NCBI GenBank assembly: GCA_027313705.1
Contig: DAHVDE010000040.1
Location: 28,693 to 92,692, forward strand
DNA from: Actinomycetota bacterium
Lineage (GTDB): Bacteria; Actinomycetota; Actinomycetes; Streptosporangiales; Streptosporangiaceae
Length of the DNA stretch: 64,000 bases
Direction of reading: 5' to 3'
The notes under the pieces are model-generated. The model saw only the letters and a program-made list of their open reading frames with translations, searched no databases and was not told where the DNA came from. Below, one piece after another: positions 29,217 through 36,959 of this stretch; the stretch's first letter is position 1, and the number at the start of each line of letters is the position of its first letter. Both the position numbers and the translations under genes were made by a program.

Positions 29217-29245
29217 TTGTTTGTCCGACCCTGCTGCTGTAATGG
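29217..29245 (+). promoter_or_regulatory. Promoter of the XRE/DUF5753 gene
   Basis: TTGTTT (29217-29222), a 17-bp spacer and TAATGG (29240-29245). The start would be near 29252, followed by the ribosome site AAGGAGG (29266-29272) six bases before TTG 29279. Confidence 0.45.
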
Positions 29246-29278
29246 TGACGCTCGCTAATTCACCGAAGGAGGCAGCAC

Positions 29279-30160
29279 TTGCTTGCTGGTCCCACTATTC
29301 GCCGCCGCAGGCTCGGTGCCGATCTAAGGCGGCTGCGTGAGGAACGGTCGCTACGACTCGAAGACGTCGCGGCCCATCTGGGCGTCGCGGCCTCGACACT
29401 GTCCAGGATCGAGACTGGAAAAGCGCCGACGAGAACTAGTTACCTGGCCCTCATGCTCGATCTGTACGGCGTCGACGACCCGCGGCAGCGCAAGCTGCTC
29501 ACCGAACTGGCACGCGAGGGCCAGCGCAAGGGATGGTGGGCGGACTCAGAGGATCTGCTGGCAGCCGGAGCAGGCAACTATCTCGGGCTCGAGGCCGAGT
29601 CCTGCGTACTGCGCTCGTTCGCGCTTCAGGTTGTTCCCGGTCTGCTCCAGACCGAGCAGTACGCCACCGCCGTGTGCCGGGCGAGCCGGCCTGACCTTGG
29701 CCCAGAGCAGATCAAAAGACTGGTCGCGCTCCGGATGCGAAGGCAGGAACTGCTGCGGGGCACGGCCAGGCACCGGCTGCACCTGGTAATCGACGAGTCC
29801 GCTCTGCTCAGGTCGTTCGGATCGGCCGGCGTCATGTCCGGGCAGCTTAAGCACCTGCTCGCGCTCACCAGGCAGGCGCCGGTGAGCGTGCAGGTCCTGA
29901 CGCTGGCCAAGGCGCGGACGGTGCTGACCGAGCCGTTCACGATGCTGAGCTTCGCCGACGAGTCAGATTCCGACGTTGCCTGCGCCACGACCATCAGGGG
30001 GCAGCTCGTCTTCGAGCAACGCCCGGCCGAGGTCGGCGCGCTTCGTGCCACGTTCGAGGCGCTCACCAGGGCGGCCATGTCCGCCGACGAGTCCAGGCAG
30101 CTGATCTCCGGCCTGGCCGGAGAAACCGTTGCCGGAAGCCAGCCGGCCGGGCCGGCCTGA
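29279..30160 (+). CDS. XRE-type HTH regulator with DUF5753
   Basis: The 293-residue protein has a Cro/C1 helix-turn-helix at about 10-65 (RLREERSLRLEDVAAHLGVAASTLSRIETG) and the DUF5753 domain at about 95-275 (VVPGLLQTEQYATAV; LHLVIDESALLR; SVQVLTL). Streptomyces and relatives carry many such lone regulators, often with a small DUF397 partner; none is visible here. The start is TTG 29279, supported by AAGGAGG six bases upstream. It faces a second protein of the same family, and a hairpin spans both stop codons. Confidence 0.9.
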   Translation: MLAGPTIRRRRLGADLRRLREERSLRLEDVAAHLGVAASTLSRIETGKAPTRTSYLALMLDLYGVDDPRQRKLLTELAREGQRKGWWADSEDLLAAGAGNYLGLEAESCVLRSFALQVVPGLLQTEQYATAVCRASRPDLGPEQIKRLVALRMRRQELLRGTARHRLHLVIDESALLRSFGSAGVMSGQLKHLLALTRQAPVSVQVLTLAKARTVLTEPFTMLSFADESDSDVACATTIRGQLVFEQRPAEVGALRATFEALTRAAMSADESRQLISGLAGETVAGSQPAGPA

Positions 30161-30174
30161 TCTGCCAGGCCGGC
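30151..30174. terminator. Bidirectional terminator between two convergent XRE genes
   Basis: GCCGGCCTG (30151-30159) pairs with CAGGCCGGC (30166-30174) across a six-base loop. It contains or abuts both stop codons (30158-30160 plus strand; 30177-30175 minus strand), so it can end transcription from both sides. Confidence 0.55.
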
Positions 30175-31119
30175 CTAGCCTGCCAGCAGCCGCCCGATGA
30201 TGGCGGGGGTCTGCTCTGCGGGCGCGCTGCTATTTAGCAGCCGGTCAAGCTTCGCGGCGTGCCTGGTGACGTCAGCTGGGCGCTCCAGGTAGCTGGCGCC
30301 GGTCAGATGCTCTGAGTGGATGGCGTCGGGCAGCAGCGGATCGGCGAACCGCATCAGGCTGAAGCTGACCGGCGTAGCTGGCGGCCCGGCGGTCAGCCTC
30401 CTGATCCGCACGGTCACGCGCGGGTCGCTGGCCACCTGGGCCAGGTAGTCAAGCTGGGCGCGGCGCACCCGCGGGGCCGCGGCCGACCTGACCAGCCACA
30501 CCAGCGCGGCCTCGTCCACGACGCAGCACAGCCGGCCACCGCCCGCCGCGAACCTGCTGATCCTTAGTGCTCGCAGTTCGCCCAGCCTGGTCAGGGTGTC
30601 AGGGTTGGCATAGTCAACCGGCTCCTGATCGCTCAGCTTGCTGCTTGCTGGCGGATGAAAATTACGCAGTAACGCCAGCCAGGCCGCGTAGTCCTTCGTC
30701 TGGAGCAGGCCTGGCACGAAATGGACGTCGTAAGAGACGATGGAGCAGGCAGCTTCCTCAAGCCCGAGATAGTGTCCGCACCAGGGCTGCAGCAGGTCGC
30801 AGAATCGCTGCCACCACGGCACGGCCAGCGCCTGACTGGCGAGCGCAAGCAGATGATCACGCTCTGCCTCGTCACCGACCAGGTAGCGGTCGAGCAGGTC
30901 AGCGACATCGGTCTCCCTCGCCCCGTGTCGGCCGAGCTCGATCCTGCTGATCTTCGACTCTGAACCGCGGATCGTCAGGGCGGCCTGCTGCGGCGTCATC
31001 CCGGCGGCCTCGCGAAGCTGCCGCAGCCGCGCGCCGAGCACGATCCTGGCCGCGACCGGACCTGGCGGCAGGGACGGACCGCAGGGCACTGTCGATGCGG
31101 AAGTATCAGGATTTGGCAC
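30175..31119 (-). CDS. XRE-type HTH regulator with DUF5753
   Basis: The 314-residue protein has an HTH at about 28-80 (RLRQLREAAGMTPQQAALTIRGSESKISRIELGRHG) and DUF5753 at about 115-300 (FVPGLLQTKDYAAWL; CCVVDEAALVWLV). It is a homologue of the convergent gene on its right but well diverged, so not a recent copy. GTG 31119 is eight bases after TAGGGT on this strand, again leaderless in form. It is divergent from the aldo/keto reductase gene and could control it. Confidence 0.88.
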   Translation of the reverse strand: MPNPDTSASTVPCGPSLPPGPVAARIVLGARLRQLREAAGMTPQQAALTIRGSESKISRIELGRHGARETDVADLLDRYLVGDEAERDHLLALASQALAVPWWQRFCDLLQPWCGHYLGLEEAACSIVSYDVHFVPGLLQTKDYAAWLALLRNFHPPASSKLSDQEPVDYANPDTLTRLGELRALRISRFAAGGGRLCCVVDEAALVWLVRSAAAPRVRRAQLDYLAQVASDPRVTVRIRRLTAGPPATPVSFSLMRFADPLLPDAIHSEHLTGASYLERPADVTRHAAKLDRLLNSSAPAEQTPAIIGRLLAG

Positions 31120-31225
31120 GTTGCCGAACCCTACCGTCGGTCGGGGCCGGATGGCTGGCGCTCGATACCATCGGCGTGGCGAACTGACGCGTGAACTATC
31201 GCGACCGGGAAACGAGGCGGGACAA

Positions 31226-32170
31226 ATGCGTTACGTACCACTGGGTGACAGCGGCTTGCTCGTCTCCGCCGTCGGTCTTGGCTGCAACAACTTCGGCAGC
31301 CGGCTCGATCTGGCCGGAACCCGTGCGGTGGTGGACGCGGCGATCGAGGCAGGTATCACCCTTTTCGATACCGCCGACATCTACGGTGGCGGCGGGAAGT
31401 CGGAGGAACTGCTCGGCGAGGTGCTGCAGGGCCGTCGCGAGCAGGTAGTGCTGGCCACGAAGTTCGGCCACCAGAACTCGGACATGGGCTACGGGCCAGC
31501 GGCCGGGGCCAAGGGCGGCCGCGGCTACATCAGGCGGGCGGTCGAGCGCTCGCTGCGCAGGCTACGGACCGACTACATCGACCTGTACCAGTTGCACACG
31601 CCCGACCCGATGACGCCGATCGCCGAGACGCTGAGCGCACTTGGCGAACTGGTGACCGAGGGCAAGGTACGCTATCTCGGCCATTCCAACTTCACCGGCT
31701 GGCAGATCGCAGAAGCGTCGGCCGTCGCGGAGAAACTGGGTACCGCTCCGTTCGTCTCCGCCCAGAACCACTGGTCTTTGCTTGAGCGCGCGGCCGAGGC
31801 CGAGGTCGTGCCCGCCGCGCGTCACTTCGGGCTCGGCGTGCTGCCTTACTTCCCGCTTGCCAACGGCCTGCTGACTGGCAAGATCAGGCGCGGCCAGCCC
31901 GCACCCGAGGGCACCAGGCTGGCCAGCAGGACCAGTTACATCACCGAGGCCAAGCTTGACGTCGTGGAGGCGCTCGCCGAGTGGGGCAAGGTGCACGATG
32001 TGACTTTGCTCATGATCGCGGTCAGTTGCCTGCTCGCGCAGCCTGGCTGCTCAAGCGTGATCGCTGGCGCGATGAATCCCGAGCAGGTAGCCGCTAACGC
32101 TGCGACGGCTCAGTGGATACCTTCGGCTGCGGAACTCGCCGAGGTCGACTCGATCACGCTCGGCCTGTGA
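31226..32170 (+). CDS. Aldo/keto reductase
   Basis: The 314-residue (beta/alpha)8 protein has the AKR catalytic tetrad: Asp and Tyr in FDTADIYGGGGKSEELLG, Lys in VLATKFG and His in LYQLHTPD, plus the NADPH-binding C-terminus (SCSSVIAGAMNPEQV-like). It reduces an aldehyde or ketone with NADPH; the substrate cannot be told. ATG 31226 begins the conserved MRYVPLGDSGLLVSAVGLG; the frame is open to 31121 but that part is not conserved. It is divergent from the XRE/DUF5753 gene on its left. Confidence 0.9.
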   Translation: MRYVPLGDSGLLVSAVGLGCNNFGSRLDLAGTRAVVDAAIEAGITLFDTADIYGGGGKSEELLGEVLQGRREQVVLATKFGHQNSDMGYGPAAGAKGGRGYIRRAVERSLRRLRTDYIDLYQLHTPDPMTPIAETLSALGELVTEGKVRYLGHSNFTGWQIAEASAVAEKLGTAPFVSAQNHWSLLERAAEAEVVPAARHFGLGVLPYFPLANGLLTGKIRRGQPAPEGTRLASRTSYITEAKLDVVEALAEWGKVHDVTLLMIAVSCLLAQPGCSSVIAGAMNPEQVAANAATAQWIPSAAELAEVDSITLGL

Positions 32171-32173
32171 TGC

Positions 32174-32195
32174 CAGGCCGGTGATGCCCGGCCTG
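32174..32195. terminator. Hairpin between convergent AKR and protease genes
   Basis: CAGGCCGG (32174-32181) pairs with CCGGCCTG (32188-32195) across a six-base loop, just after the AKR stop and 10 bp before the protease stop on the other strand. Confidence 0.5.
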
Positions 32196-32204
32196 TGACC
32201 GGCG

Positions 32205-33071
32205 CTAGCCCGTCTTGAGCACGTAGTCGTACAAAGACCTGATGCTGGCGGTGAACGCAGAGGAATAGGAGATGCTCGGCGAGTCACCGCCCTGCTGGTA
32301 CCCGCCGATCACGCCGATGATGGTGCCGACTCCTGAGACCCGGCTGAAGCCGCTCAGGAACGGCCCGCCGCTGGTGCCATCGGTGAACCCAGGGCAGACG
32401 AACATGACCTGGTTGAGGGCACCTGGCCGGAATGAGGTGGCGCGGGTCGGGCAGGAGACGGCCTGGTTGCTTCCATCCGGGTAGCCGATCGCGTCGATCT
32501 GCGCGGGCAGCGGCACGTCGAACCCCAGCCGCTCGGCACCGGTGAGATTCTGCAGCGAACTGCGGGAAGCGTGGCGCCAGTACAGCGGCCTCACCTGAAG
32601 GAAGGCCACGTCGTTGTCGGGGTCTTGCCTGGTGGCCCACGCGGCGTCGACAAACTTCCTGACAACTGCCCACAGTCCATGCGGGAACCGGCCATCGCTG
32701 TAGCCGGGCGCGAAGACCAGGCGGCCGGCCGGTGACAAGTCCAGTCCTGTCACGCAGTGCGCGGCGGTAATCAGCAGGTCTCCAGAAGGGCTGGCGACCA
32801 CGCTCGCCGTGCAGAAGTGCCGCCCGAGTACTCCGCCTTGCCTGGTGAACAAGACACCGACGGCCGGACTCGGGGCGGGGATAAACCGCTCGGCCAGCGC
32901 TCCCGTCCTCGGCTGGCCCGTCGCGGTCCGGTCGGCGACCTGAGCCGGAGACAGAGCACTGGCCGCCGCGATCACGGCCGCGACGATAAGCGCGGTGCCC
33001 AGAACGAGGAACATGCTGGCAGACTGCCAGGTCAGTCTTTTCATCGTCGCGTCTATCATCCCGTCGACCAC
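32205..33071 (-). CDS. Trypsin-like serine protease, membrane-anchored or secreted
   Basis: The 288-residue protein has one N-terminal hydrophobic segment (about 18-40) and a chymotrypsin-fold domain with the full triad: His105 in ITAAHCV, Asp154 in DNDVAFLQV and Ser234 in GTSGGPF. Cysteines at 87 and 106 fit the usual disulphide next to the catalytic His. The hydrophobic segment ends SALSPAQVADR, so it may be a cleavable signal or a membrane anchor. Starts at residue 5 (ATG 33059) or 10 (ATG 33044) are also possible. It acts outside the membrane; substrate unknown. Confidence 0.85.
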   Translation of the reverse strand: MVDGMIDATMKRLTWQSASMFLVLGTALIVAAVIAAASALSPAQVADRTATGQPRTGALAERFIPAPSPAVGVLFTRQGGVLGRHFCTASVVASPSGDLLITAAHCVTGLDLSPAGRLVFAPGYSDGRFPHGLWAVVRKFVDAAWATRQDPDNDVAFLQVRPLYWRHASRSSLQNLTGAERLGFDVPLPAQIDAIGYPDGSNQAVSCPTRATSFRPGALNQVMFVCPGFTDGTSGGPFLSGFSRVSGVGTIIGVIGGYQQGGDSPSISYSSAFTASIRSLYDYVLKTG

Positions 33072-33307
33072 ATCGACTATGCCTATCCCTATTCTGCTGA
33101 TTTAAGCGGGTCATGGCCATACCCTTATGTCCGCTTAGCCTGGTGATTACGAAAATCCAGCCCCGCAAAATATGCATGTCGGATATCTGCCGATGAGGCG
33201 GCGGCCTGACCTGACCCTGTACTCGGCCCGCGCCCGGCCCGCGCCCGGCGCCCACTCGTCGGCGACGTCCCATCATGGCAGGCCACCTGCGCGCTGTCCC
33301 GCAACAA

Positions 33308-33360
33308 CCGAGTCCGGCCTGTACTGGCGTAGTTGCCACCAGGGGACAGGCCGGACTCGG
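33308..33360 (-). terminator. Terminator of aspS2
   Basis: A perfect 15-bp inverted repeat, CCGAGTCCGGCCTGT (33308-33322) with ACAGGCCGGACTCGG (33346-33360), lies 12 bp after the aspS2 stop on the minus strand. The loop is 23 nt. The rest of the 300-bp gap to the protease start shows no gene. Confidence 0.6.
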
Positions 33361-33372
33361 TCGCTATTTCGG

Positions 33373-34668
33373 TCAGGGCGCCAGGCGGTGCAGATCGCGC
33401 GGGAACGCCGTCACCTGGCGCAGGTTGGCCGCTCCGGTCAGGCGTGCCGTCCACCGCTCAAGTCCGATCGCGAAACCGCCGTGCGGCGGCATGCCGTGAC
33501 TGAATACCTGAAGATAGCTGGCGTAGGGTGCCTGGTCCGCGCCTCGGGCGGCCAGCGCCGCGAGGTAGTCAGCGTGGTCGTGCAGCCGCTGGCCGCCGGT
33601 CACCAGCTCAAGGCCGCGGAAAAGCAGGTCGAAGCTGCGAGTGTAACCTGGCCTCGCCGGATCCTGGTGCGTGTAGAAAGGACGTTTTGCCGTCGGGAAC
33701 CCTGGCACGAACAAGAACTCAGAGCCGTGCTCGCGCTCGGCCCACTCGCACAGCCAGCGCTCGTCGGCGGGGGACAAGTCGGGCTCGCCACGCGGGTCCC
33801 AGCCGGCCATGCTCGCGATCAGTTCCTGGGCCTCGGCGAAGTCCAGGTAGGGAATCTCGTCAGGCACCTTAGGCAGCCTGACGCCGAGCAACTCGACCGA
33901 GGGAAGCGCGCGAGCGGTGACACCATCCACCATGCCAGCGATAGCCTCCCTGAGCATCGCCATGACGTCGAAGTGGTCGGTGATAAAGCCGAACTCGGCA
34001 TCGAGGCTGGTGTACTGGGCCAGGTGCCTCGCCGTGTCGTGCGGTTCGGCGCGGAACACCGGTCCGACCTCGTAGACCCGCTCGAAAACGCCGACCATCG
34101 CCTGCTTGTAGAACTGCGGCGACTGGGCAAGGAAGGCAGGCTTGCCGAAGTAGTCGATCGCGAAGACGTTGGCGCCAGACTCGGTAGCCGACCCGACAAT
34201 CTTCGGGGTGTGAATCTCGGTGAAATCCCTGCTCTCCATGACGGCACGAAACCCCGCCTCGCTGGCCGCCGCAATCCGGAGCCCGGCGCTAAGCAGCGGG
34301 TGGCGCAGCGTCGTGGGCGCATAGTCAAGCACCGTAGGCAGCGTGGCGGTCACCGTCGGCCGGTACAGGTCGAAGGGCGGTGGCTCGGCCGGTCCGCTGA
34401 GCATAGTGAGGACCGGTTCGGTCAGCTCGGCACCGCCCGGTGCCTGTGTGCTTGCCTTGACCAGGCCGCTGACCTTGACGACAGTTTCTTCAGGAACGTC
34501 GATCATGCCGCCGGGGAAGACGGCCTGAGCAAGGCCGCTCCGGTCCCTGACGATCGCGAAGCTGACCGACTTGAGCTCGCGCTTACGATGCAGCCAGCCG
34601 GAGATCGTGACTTCCCTGCCAACGTGCTCGCCGACCTCGCTGGCCAGGACTCGCTTGGTAACTGACAT
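33373..34668 (-). CDS. aspS: Aspartyl-tRNA synthetase, short archaeal-type form
   Basis: The 431-residue class II synthetase has an N-terminal OB-fold (VTISGWLHRKRELKSVSFAIVRDRSGLAQ...), motif 2 (VFRAEPHDTARHLAQYTSLDAE) and motif 3 (GGFAIGLERWTARL). It lacks the GAD insertion that makes ordinary bacterial AspRS about 590 residues, so it belongs to the short archaeal-type group often called AspS2, many of which also charge tRNA-Asn for the GatCAB route. Which specificity applies here cannot be read with certainty. ATG 34668 has GGGAG seven bases upstream; the frame runs on to 34947, but that stretch is a riboswitch, not coding. The organism probably has a long AspRS elsewhere. Confidence 0.9.
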   Translation of the reverse strand: MSVTKRVLASEVGEHVGREVTISGWLHRKRELKSVSFAIVRDRSGLAQAVFPGGMIDVPEETVVKVSGLVKASTQAPGGAELTEPVLTMLSGPAEPPPFDLYRPTVTATLPTVLDYAPTTLRHPLLSAGLRIAAASEAGFRAVMESRDFTEIHTPKIVGSATESGANVFAIDYFGKPAFLAQSPQFYKQAMVGVFERVYEVGPVFRAEPHDTARHLAQYTSLDAEFGFITDHFDVMAMLREAIAGMVDGVTARALPSVELLGVRLPKVPDEIPYLDFAEAQELIASMAGWDPRGEPDLSPADERWLCEWAEREHGSEFLFVPGFPTAKRPFYTHQDPARPGYTRSFDLLFRGLELVTGGQRLHDHADYLAALAARGADQAPYASYLQVFSHGMPPHGGFAIGLERWTARLTGAANLRQVTAFPRDLHRLAP

Positions 34669-34672
34669 TCGG

Positions 34673-34946
34673 GCACTCCCTGGTTCGTCGTGCCCCTTGG
34701 GAGTGCGGGCGAGAAGGGAACTCGCTGTGCCACCACACCTTCGCCGCGTTCCGGGGTTCGCCGTTCGCGCGGCCTCTGTGGCCCGATCACGGGGGCCGGC
34801 CGGCGGGTCATTGAGCCTCGCCGCTGGTAGCGGCGGCCGTTCCTCCCCGCACTCGGGAGTGTCTTCGCAGCCTGGTCGCGAGACCGCCTTCTCAGCTGCC
34901 GGCGGCTCTCTATGCCCGGTATGCCAGGAGCTACTCGTCTCCGTCA
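34673..34946 (-). promoter_or_regulatory. Translational T-box riboswitch, tRNA-Asp specifier, controlling aspS2
   Basis: On the minus strand the leader begins with the Stem I signature ACGGAGACGAGTAGC (near 34945-34930). CTCCTGG pairs with CCAGGCTG to form Stem I, and the 3' strand reads GCGAAGACACTCCC, which places GAC (Asp; 34863-34861) as specifier, followed by A and the closing CTCC. The 3' element TGGCACAGCG (34732-34723) differs by one base from the T-box consensus TGGNACCGCG; its TGGC bulge matches an acceptor end with G73, as in tRNA-Asp. GCACTCCC (34706-34699) is perfectly complementary to GGGAGTGC (34680-34673), which contains the aspS2 ribosome site. Uncharged tRNA should thus free the ribosome site. 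A -10-like TAAGCT lies at 34966-34961. Confidence 0.82.
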
Positions 34947-35060
34947 ACGCGTTAGCAGTGAGCTTATCGCAGGCGACGGCCGAAACGCCGGGCCATGATC
35001 GGGCGGCACCTTTACTGCGCTATGATCTGTGGGTCCGATTGGCTAAGTCCGGTCGGGCAA

Positions 35061-35135
35061 CGGGACGTGGCCCAGCTTGGTTAAGGCGCTGGTCTGGGGG
35101 ACCAGAGAGCCCGGGTTCAAATCCCGGCGTCCCGA
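35061..35135 (+). tRNA. tRNA-Pro (anticodon GGG)
   Basis: Acceptor stem CGGGACG with CGTCCCG, discriminator A, anticodon stem CTGGT/ACCAG with loop CTGGGGG (anticodon GGG at positions 34-36), T arm CCGGG/CCCGG around TTCAAAT. CCA is not encoded. TATGAT at 35021-35026 is a likely -10. It is divergent from the T-box leader. I looked for an integrase or a repeated tRNA end nearby and saw none. Confidence 0.93.
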
Positions 35136-35205
35136 CGCGCCGCTTCCGCGTGCTTGCCGGCCTTCGGTCGGCTGCGCCGGGGGCCGGAGTGTTGATCCGG
35201 GGGGC

Positions 35206-35258
35206 GACCCCCGGACCCCCGGACCCCCGGACCCCCGGAACCCCCGGAACCCCCGGAC
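35206..35258 (+). repeat. Short tandem repeat (ACCCCCGG units)
   Basis: Six to seven units of 8-9 bp based on ACCCCCGG(A) follow the tRNA by 70 bp. It lies within a 618-bp stretch (35136-35753) with no gene that I can support. The rest of that stretch is GC-rich with small inverted repeats such as CTGCGCAGCC/GGCTGCGCAG around 35582-35610. Confidence 0.7.
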
Positions 35259-35676
35259 CGCTGCGCGCTCGCTTGCGGTGGTGGCGCCCCTCCAGGCCAC
35301 CCAGGCCCCGGTTCGCTGCGCGTTTGGGTCTGCTACGCGGGGGCTTTGCGTCGCAGAACGTTATGGCCAGGTGGGGAAGCGGATCCGGCGGGTCGGTGAC
35401 AGTCGTCGCGAAGTTTCTCAGGCTGCGTTCGCAGGGCCGTGAACTCCGTCCGGGGGCAAGCCGGCTGCGGAGCAGTCGGCTCGGCAGCACCTCTTGCCAC
35501 CTCAGCCTGCGGACACCGTTAGTGACAAGGCGGCCATCCGCCCGGAACTGAAATAGCCGTGAAAATCGGGCGCGGCTTGCCCTGCGCAGCCATCCTCCCC
35601 GGCTGCGCAGCAAGGTTGCGAGCTAGTCCTCCGCACCCGGGCGGAGGCGCGGGTCTCGGGCCGGGTGGGTGGCCCC

Positions 35677-35721
35677 ACGTGGTGGCATTGGGGGTGCTCT
35701 GGTGCCTACGTGGTGGCATTG
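35677..35721 (+). repeat. Direct repeat of ACGTGGTGGCATTG, 31-bp period
   Basis: Two exact 14-bp copies start at 35677 and 35708. The second runs into the probable -35 (TTGTGG, 35719-35724) of the small membrane protein gene, so the pair may bind a regulator of that promoter. Confidence 0.4.
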
Positions 35722-35753
35722 TGGGGGTAAGCGCCTGGGTATAGAACAGAAGG

Positions 35754-35921
35754 GTGGGAAGAGCGACAGGGACCGGCCTCTACGTTCTGGCGATGGTAGC
35801 GTCCATCGTGGGCGTGGACATTCTGTTCTTCCGGCACTACTTCTGGGAGCGACTAATAGTAAACGTCGGAATTGTTCTGATATTCCTGGCGTTCTACTGG
35901 AGATTCCTCAGGCGTCCGTGA
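35754..35921 (+). CDS. Small membrane protein, 55 residues
   Basis: GTG 35754 opens a 55-codon frame encoding two hydrophobic helices: about 8-25 (GLYVLAMVASIVGVDILFF) and 34-50 (LIVNVGIVLIFLAFYW), joined by RHYFWER and ending in basic RFLRRP. It looks like a short membrane protein I have seen in other actinobacteria, with the TGTGLYVLA start and the FFRH-FWERL loop. A stop (TAG 35742-35744) lies just upstream in frame, so GTG 35754 is the only start that keeps the first helix. TATAGA (35740-35745) eight bases before it and TTGTGG (35719-35724) fit a leaderless promoter. Both ends would face the cytoplasm. Function unknown. Confidence 0.65.
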   Translation: MGRATGTGLYVLAMVASIVGVDILFFRHYFWERLIVNVGIVLIFLAFYWRFLRRP

Positions 35922-36152
35922 ACGTGCCTAGGCCCGGTAAGACTCCCTCCGACGTTAGTCAGCCGGATCAATATTCGCTAAGGCGCCGGTGCCCGCACCG
36001 GGTAGCTGGCCAGGTGCGGGTACCCTGGCGACGCTCCGGGATGGTTGCTGGTGTGGCGGGCACTTAGCGGTTGCGCGGTACGTTGCCTTAGTGGCCTGCG
36101 GTGAAGTCTGCTTTGGGGTAACTGTCAGGTTGCTGAAGGTAAGGATTGAGGG

Positions 36153-36959
36153 TTGAGCCAGACCAGAGAGTGGCGGTATGCGCCTGACCAGTTTGCTGTG
36201 CGGCGGGCCGACCGGAGACGGAGGCGCATGCGGCTCTGGTTGCGGCGTTGTCTTACCGCGGTCGGGGCTCTGATCGCGCTGCTGGCGATTGCTTGCGGGA
36301 TCTTGCTCGCTGTTACTCCGTCGGTCGGGAACGCATGGTCGGTGGCCAGGTCGGAGGCTTCTTCGCATAACGCTGCGTTCCCTGGCCCGCCAGTACCGTA
36401 CAAGTTCTCGGCCGCGCTGATCGCGACTGAGGATCATAGGTTCTGGTCCGAGCCTGGGATCGATCCTTATGCCATCGTGCGCGTGCTCTGGGCGCAGCTT
36501 ATGGGTAGCACGGGTGACCAGGGCGGCGCTACTTTGTACCAGCAGCTGGCGAAGCTGCTCTATACCCCCGGGCAGTCTGGCATCCCGGTTGAAGTCAAGC
36601 AAGTTGCCCTGGCGGTGAAACTCAAGTACAGCTACAGCGGCGAGCAGATCCTGAGGATGTACTCGGGGGTGGCGTACTTCGGGCATGGATACTACGGCCT
36701 GTTGCAGGCTAGCTGCGGGTACTTCGGGCGGATGCCCGACAAGCTGTCCTGGCCTCAGGCTGGCTTGCTTGCCGGTCTCGTCCAGGCGCCTTCTGCCTAC
36801 GACCCGCTGGTCTACCCCGTGCTCGCGCGGTCGAGGGAGCAGCACGTGTTCAGCCGGCTGGTTGCCACCGGAGTCATGACGAGCGAGCAGGCGGCCAGGG
36901 CCCTTGCGGTGCCGATCGCACGGCTGACCCGTGGCGCGGGCGGCTGCCATTCGAGCTAG
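36153..36959 (+). CDS. Monofunctional peptidoglycan glycosyltransferase (GT51)
   Basis: The 268-residue protein has a basic N-terminus, one membrane segment (about 31-54) and a GT51 domain with catalytic Glu93 in ATEDHRFW and second Glu164 in YSGEQILRMY. The GGATLYQQLAKLLY motif varies from the usual GGSTITQQ. No transpeptidase domain follows, so it polymerises lipid II glycan only, outside the membrane, like MtgA. TTG 36153 is the first start; TAAGGA lies seven bases upstream. The last 86 bp overlap the tail of the opposite-strand GtrA gene. The 230 bp upstream hold no other gene. Confidence 0.88.
   Translation: MSQTREWRYAPDQFAVRRADRRRRRMRLWLRRCLTAVGALIALLAIACGILLAVTPSVGNAWSVARSEASSHNAAFPGPPVPYKFSAALIATEDHRFWSEPGIDPYAIVRVLWAQLMGSTGDQGGATLYQQLAKLLYTPGQSGIPVEVKQVALAVKLKYSYSGEQILRMYSGVAYFGHGYYGLLQASCGYFGRMPDKLSWPQAGLLAGLVQAPSAYDPLVYPVLARSREQHVFSRLVATGVMTSEQAARALAVPIARLTRGAGGCHSS

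Noticed and set aside
34669..34947. N-terminal extension of the aspartyl-tRNA synthetase (93 extra codons)
   Set aside because: The extension has no synthetase homology, and the DNA is explained by a T-box with the ribosome site directly before ATG 34668.
34571..35551. Long plus-strand frame of 326 codons
   Set aside because: It runs antisense to the T-box and through tRNA-Pro and a low-complexity repeat, so it is a by-product of high GC content.
35061..36150. Integrated element at tRNA-Pro
   Set aside because: I found no integrase, no repeated tRNA 3' end and no phage genes; the stretch is GC-rich spacer with one small membrane protein gene.
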